Source: Pelomonas sp047654805 (GTDB taxonomy: Bacteria > Pseudomonadota > Gammaproteobacteria > Burkholderiales > Burkholderiaceae_C). Taken from it: a stretch of 64,000 nt of DNA. The notes under the pieces were generated by a model. It was not told where the DNA came from. It did not search any database and was given only the letters and a program-made list of their open reading frames with translations. The position numbers and the translations under genes were made by a program. Each line of letters begins with the position of its first letter. Positions within the stretch are counted from its first letter, which is position 1. The stretch covers positions 4,092,001 to 4,156,000 of the forward strand of contig NZ_JASGIV010000001.1 of assembly GCF_047654805.1 (NCBI RefSeq). Reading direction: 5' to 3'. Below are positions 60,299 through 64,000 of the stretch, piece after piece.

Positions 60299-61035
60299 CA
60301 AGAGTCCTGATTGCCGAAGACGAGGCCCTCCTGGCCGCCGAGATCCGCGAGGAGCTGCTGCGCCAATGGCCGCAGGCACAGATCGTCGGCATGGCGCGGG
60401 ACGGCCATGAGGCGCTGCGCTTCGTGGAGCAACTGGCGCCACAGGTCTGCTTCCTGGATGTGCAGATGCCGGGCCTCTCGGGCCTGGAGGTGGCCCAGCT
60501 CGTGGGCCGCCGCGCCCACGTCGTCTTCATCACGGCCCACGAGCGTTATGCGGTGCAAGCCTTCGACGAAGGTGCCGTCGGATACCTCCTCAAGCCACTG
60601 GATCCGGCACGCATGGCCAAGACCCTGCTGCGCCTCAAGGAACGCCTGAGCCTGCCTCCGGCCGACCTCGGCGGTCTGGCTGCGCGCATGGCGCCGGCCG
60701 CCGTCGCGGAGCCGCTGCGCTGGATCACGGTGCAGCGTGGCCGGGAGCTGCAACTCATCACGGTTGAGGACGTGGCCTACTTCCGTGCAGACCACAAGTA
60801 CGTCGCCGTAGTCACGGCCGACTCGGAGGCACTGATCTCGCTGCCTCTGAAGGAGCTGGTCGCGCGTCTTGACGGCGAGCATTTCTGGCAGGTGCATCGC
60901 TCCACCATCGTCAATGCGCGAGCCATCAAATCGGTGGGCCGCTCGCTGAGCGGCAAGCTCAGCATCGCGCTGAAGGACAGACCGGAGACGCTGGAGGTCA
61001 GCCCCAGCTACGCGCACCGCTTCAAGCAGCTCTGA
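60295..61035 (+). CDS. LytTR-family response regulator
   Basis: A 246-residue regulator with a receiver domain (IAEDEALLAAEI, phospho-Asp55 in CFLDVQMPG, YLLKPLD) and a LytTR DNA-binding domain (about 143-245: RELQLITVEDVAYFRADHKYVAVV, EHFWQVHRSTIVNARAI). Output of the preceding kinase pair (ATGA overlap). Regulated genes are unknown. Confidence 0.93.
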   Translation: MTRVLIAEDEALLAAEIREELLRQWPQAQIVGMARDGHEALRFVEQLAPQVCFLDVQMPGLSGLEVAQLVGRRAHVVFITAHERYAVQAFDEGAVGYLLKPLDPARMAKTLLRLKERLSLPPADLGGLAARMAPAAVAEPLRWITVQRGRELQLITVEDVAYFRADHKYVAVVTADSEALISLPLKELVARLDGEHFWQVHRSTIVNARAIKSVGRSLSGKLSIALKDRPETLEVSPSYAHRFKQL

Positions 61036-61049
61036 AGCATCGCAGCAGC

Positions 61050-61730
61050 TCAGCGCACGCAGCCGTCCACAACCTCGATGAGCCGGTCGCAGCGGCCCGC
61101 CAGCTCGGGGTTGTGCGTCACGAAGAGCACGGCCGTGCCGGCCTCGGCGGCGAAACGGCGCAGCAGCGCAAACACGGCCTCGGCGCTCTTGGTGTCGAGA
61201 TTGCCAGTGGGCTCGTCGGCCAGCAACAGCGGCGGGCGCATGGCCAGGGCGCGCGCCACGGCCACGCGCTGCTGCTGGCCACCCGAGAGCCGGTCGGCCG
61301 GCCGGTCGGCGAATTCAGCCAACCCCACGGCCGCCAGCAGTTCGGCGGCCCGTGCTCGCATCGCCTCGTCGGGGAAGCCCTGCTGGCCCAGCATGGGCAG
61401 CATGACGTTCTCCAGCGCGCTGAAGGCCGCAATCAGATGGTGGTACTGGAAGACGAAGCCGATGCTGCGTCCGCGCAGCCGCGTCAACGCCGCGTCGTCC
61501 AGCGCACCGGTGTCCAGGCCCTGGATGAAGAGCTGGCCCGCGCTGGGCCTGTCCAGCAGGCCCACCAGATTGAGCAGCGTGCTCTTGCCCGAGCCCGACG
61601 GGCCCATGACAGCGCAGAACTCGCCCGGCAGCAGCGTAAGGTCGATACCGTGCAGCACTTCGTTCTCCATGGGCGTGCCGGCATTGAAGACTTTGCGGAC
61701 GCCGACGAGCTGGACGACGGGCTTCGTCAT
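61050..61730 (-). CDS. ABC transporter ATP-binding protein, MacB/LolD type
   Basis: A 226-residue ATPase: Walker A GPSGSGKST, Q-loop FQYHHLIAAFSALENVMLP, signature LSGGQQQR, Walker B LLLADEPTGNLD and H-loop VTHNPEL. The family drives FtsX-type permeases for lipoprotein release or efflux. It is followed on the same strand, upstream in transcription, by a permease and an adaptor. ATG 61730; 141 bases separate it from the permease stop. Confidence 0.93.
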   Translation of the reverse strand: MTKPVVQLVGVRKVFNAGTPMENEVLHGIDLTLLPGEFCAVMGPSGSGKSTLLNLVGLLDRPSAGQLFIQGLDTGALDDAALTRLRGRSIGFVFQYHHLIAAFSALENVMLPMLGQQGFPDEAMRARAAELLAAVGLAEFADRPADRLSGGQQQRVAVARALAMRPPLLLADEPTGNLDTKSAEAVFALLRRFAAEAGTAVLFVTHNPELAGRCDRLIEVVDGCVR

Positions 61731-61871
61731 GTCAAACCATGATTCGGTGAGGCCGACGCCGGGCTGCCACGAGCCGGCCTGGACCGCAAGCATGCCGGCG
61801 ACTCCATGCCGCAAGCATCGCCGTCACTGCAAGTGGCCGGACGCGGCAGGCCAGGGGTGCGCGGCTTCACA

Positions 61872-63098
61872 TCAGCCACGGATAGCCACGACCGGGTCCA
61901 GCCGCGCCGCCCTCAGCGCCGGCGCCACGGCAGCTGCCAGTCCGGTCAGCGCGGCCAGCAGCACGGCACTGATGAACAGCGCCGGGTGCAGCTCAAGAAG
62001 CCATAGCGGCGTGCCGTCGGGATTGCGCTCCAGCCGCGTCCACAGCAGCAGCGCAAGAGCGCCCAGCACGCTACCGGCCAGCGCACCGCCCAAGCCCAGC
62101 AGGCAGCCCTGCAGCAGGAACACGCGCAGCACCCGGCCGCGCGTGACCCCCATCGCGCGCAGGATTCCGATCTCCCGCGAGCGCTGCACCACTGATACAA
62201 CCAGCACGCCAGCAATGCCGGAGGCCACCGACAGGCCCACGAAGAAGCGGATGGCCGTGTTAGCCGTCGTCTGCGCATTGATGGAGGAAAAGAACTGTGC
62301 GTTGCTGCGTATCCAGCTGTCCGCCTCCACGCCGGTGGCCGCCGTGATGCGCTGGGCGACGGCCTCGGCGGCCCAGACATCGACAACGGTGACTTCCAGG
62401 CTCGTCGCGCCGCCTGGCAGGCCCATCAGGCTCTGGGCAGTGTGCAGCGCCGCGAAGGTCGTGCGCTGGTTGGCGCCACGGTTGCCCAGGTCGAAGAGGC
62501 CTGCGACATTGAGCGTGGTCTGCGCTCCGGAGGGCGCCGTGATCGCTAGCTTGTCGCCTACGGCCACGCCGAGATCGCTTGCCAGGTCGACGCCAATCAG
62601 CAGGTCGTTCGGCCCCAGTCGGGCCTCGCCACGAGTGATCTGGTCAGCCAGCGGCACGATGCGGAAGTAGTCGCCCGCGTCGACGCCAATGACCGAGATG
62701 GAGCGGCTGGCCGCGCCGCGCGCCAGCAAGGCCGAGCCGCTGACGGTGGGCGTCACGATGGCGATATCGGGCATGGCGCGCAGTTGGTCCTGCACGGCCG
62801 GCCACTGATCGATGGAGCGCACTCGCTGCAACGGCGCCTGAACGGTGGCCGCAGCCAGGTCACCCGGGGCGGCCGGCAGCAAACGCGCAGCCTCCTTGGG
62901 CGGCAGCAACTGGATGTGGGACTGGCCGGTCAGAACGCGGCGGATGAAATTGCCCTGCAACCCCAGCAGCAGCTCCGACATGAAGACGATGACGGCCACG
63001 CCGATAGCAACGCCGCCAACGATGAAGGCCGTCTGCATGCGGCCCTCGCGCAGGAAGCGCAACGCCACGATCCACTCGAAAGGTTGCCAGCGCTTCAT
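61872..63098 (-). CDS. FtsX/MacB-type ABC permease
   Basis: A 408-residue permease with one N-terminal helix, a periplasmic domain (about 50-260) and three C-terminal helices: EWIVALRFLREGRMQTAFIVGGVAIGVAVIVFMSELL at the start, RFFVGLSVASGIAGVLVVSVVQRSREIGILRAMGVTRGRVLRVFLLQGCLLGLGGAL near the end. Works with the ATPase and adaptor for export. Overlaps the adaptor gene by four bases. Confidence 0.92.
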   Translation of the reverse strand: MKRWQPFEWIVALRFLREGRMQTAFIVGGVAIGVAVIVFMSELLLGLQGNFIRRVLTGQSHIQLLPPKEAARLLPAAPGDLAAATVQAPLQRVRSIDQWPAVQDQLRAMPDIAIVTPTVSGSALLARGAASRSISVIGVDAGDYFRIVPLADQITRGEARLGPNDLLIGVDLASDLGVAVGDKLAITAPSGAQTTLNVAGLFDLGNRGANQRTTFAALHTAQSLMGLPGGATSLEVTVVDVWAAEAVAQRITAATGVEADSWIRSNAQFFSSINAQTTANTAIRFFVGLSVASGIAGVLVVSVVQRSREIGILRAMGVTRGRVLRVFLLQGCLLGLGGALAGSVLGALALLLWTRLERNPDGTPLWLLELHPALFISAVLLAALTGLAAAVAPALRAARLDPVVAIRG

Positions 63099-64000
63099 GA
63101 CGCAGCACCTCGCAGGCGTACTCGCTCGCCGTCACGCAGTACGACGCTAGCCGACAGCAGCCGGTCGCCAGGCTGCAAGCCGGCCAGTACCTCGGTCCAG
63201 CCTCCGGCGCTTGCGCCGACCTGGATCGCCACGCGCCGCACCCGACCTGCCTCGACACGCAGCACCCAGGGCCCCGCCCCATGGGGCTCGTGCACCGCGT
63301 CGCTGGGCACGACCAGGGCCTGCGCACGGCGTGCCACCTCGATGTTGACCGACACCGTCATGTCCTGCCGCAGCTCGGGGGGCGCCTGCGGCACGTCCAG
63401 CTTGGCCGTGACGGCGCCAGTCTGCGCGTTGATGCCGGGGTTGACATAGGCCAGCCGGGCCGTGAAGCGCCGCTCGGGGTAGGCCTCGGCGCTGGCCTGT
63501 GCCGGCTGGCCCAGCGCGAGATGGCGCAGATTCTTCTCGTCCACCTGCACGACCAGTTGGGTCAGGCCCTCGGGCGACAGCGTCATCAGCGTGCGCCCCG
63601 GCACGACCTGCTCGCCAGGCTCCACGGCACGCGCGATCAGCACGCCGGCGGCCGGCGCCACGATGCGTGCATAGCTCTCACGCACATGCGCCGCCTGAAG
63701 CGTCGTGCGCGCAGCGTCCAAGCTGGCCTGGGCCAACGCAAAATCGCTGCCGCTGGGCTGCTGGCTGACGGCCTGCTTGACGGCGGCCCGCCACTGCGCC
63801 TCGGCCAGATCGCGCACCTTGACAGCATCATCCAGCGCGGCCTGGCCGATGAAGCCCTGGTGGAACAGGTCACTCTGGCGCTGGTGCTGGGTACGCGCGT
63901 TATCCAGGCTGACCTGGGCCTGGCGCGCGGCCAGCGCGGCCACTGGCCCCTGCACCTCCACAAGCTGGCGCAACCGCGCCTCCGCCTGGGCGAGTTGAGC
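63095..64000 (-). CDS. HlyD-family membrane fusion protein, N-terminus missing
   Basis: At least 301 residues; the frame stays open to the right edge, so the start is outside the window. A helical hairpin region (QVSLDNARTQHQRQSDLFHQGFIGQAALDDA) is followed by the lipoyl-like VRESYARIVAPAAGVLIARAVEPGEQVVPGRTLM and beta-barrel LVVQVDEKNLRHLALGQPAQASAEAYPERRFTARLAYVNPGIN. It links the inner-membrane permease to an outer-membrane channel or substrate. Confidence 0.9.
   Translation of the reverse strand, partial: AQLAQAEARLRQLVEVQGPVAALAARQAQVSLDNARTQHQRQSDLFHQGFIGQAALDDAVKVRDLAEAQWRAAVKQAVSQQPSGSDFALAQASLDAARTTLQAAHVRESYARIVAPAAGVLIARAVEPGEQVVPGRTLMTLSPEGLTQLVVQVDEKNLRHLALGQPAQASAEAYPERRFTARLAYVNPGINAQTGAVTAKLDVPQAPPELRQDMTVSVNIEVARRAQALVVPSDAVHEPHGAGPWVLRVEAGRVRRVAIQVGASAGGWTEVLAGLQPGDRLLSASVVLRDGERVRLRGAAS

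Noticed and set aside
1..64000. tRNA, rRNA, CRISPR arrays, insertion sequences and prophage genes
   Set aside because: No cloverleaf-like gene, repeated spacer array, transposase or integrase was recognised on either strand.

Overview
The window looks like chromosomal DNA of a denitrifying betaproteobacterium of the order Burkholderiales, probably near the Rubrivivax/Leptothrix/Roseateles group. This is inferred from very high G+C, dense overlapping operons, an imuA-imuB-dnaE2 mutasome, quinol-type NO reductase, tandem narK genes and Burkholderiales-type accessory genes. No rRNA, tRNA, insertion sequence, phage gene or CRISPR array was found.

Layout. 1-14700: the end of a DUF2726 gene, srkA, a YciI-like gene, a LexA-controlled imuA-imuB-dnaE2 operon, two membrane glycosyltransferase genes, msrPQ, a flavoprotein fused to dihydroneopterin aldolase (FolB), and a NirD/NirL-like siroheme-decarboxylase relative behind an FNR/Dnr-type box. 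14800-24050: a nitronate-monooxygenase-like gene (FNR-type box), moaA, a DUF/DGC gene pair, a class III ribonucleotide reductase operon (nrdD, a separate 59-residue glycyl-radical domain gene, nrdG) with NrdR boxes and an FNR-type box, and DUF2249-ubiU-ubiV-ubiT for O2-independent ubiquinone synthesis, again behind an FNR-type box. 24038-36586: one long minus-strand nitrate respiration operon, narK1-narK-narK2-narGHJI followed by a parvulin isomerase and a beta-carbonic anhydrase. 37046-46284: a minus-strand NO-response and regulatory operon, DUF2249-norB-nsrR-DUF59-membrane protein-nnrS-FmdE-like-DUF3079-narX-narL, headed by an FNR-type box, a -10 element and an NsrR-type operator at textbook spacing. 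46399-64000: ordinary core genes (ttcA, glmU, a PBP1A gene), lipoproteins, small enzymes, a LytS/LytTR-type signalling cassette containing a degenerate kinase, and the ABC genes of an efflux or lipoprotein-type system running off the right edge.

How it fits together. About 30 kb is devoted to life without oxygen: nitrate uptake and reduction (nar), NO detoxification (norB, nnrS), molybdopterin synthesis for NarG (moaA), dNTP synthesis (nrdD/nrdG) and quinone synthesis (ubiUVT). Five FNR/Dnr-like palindromes of the form TTGAN-N4-NNNAA tie the loose operons together. NarX-NarL adds a nitrate/nitrite input and NsrR a nitric oxide input. The nitrite reductase and N2O reductase genes are not in the window.

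The most unusual items are the separate NrdD glycyl-radical domain, the flavoprotein-FolB fusion, the NirDL-like protein lacking the expected histidine motifs, the carbonic anhydrase and isomerase genes in the nar operon, and the kinase-like protein lacking its histidine. All calls come from reading the sequence. Family assignments rest on recognised motifs, not on searches.
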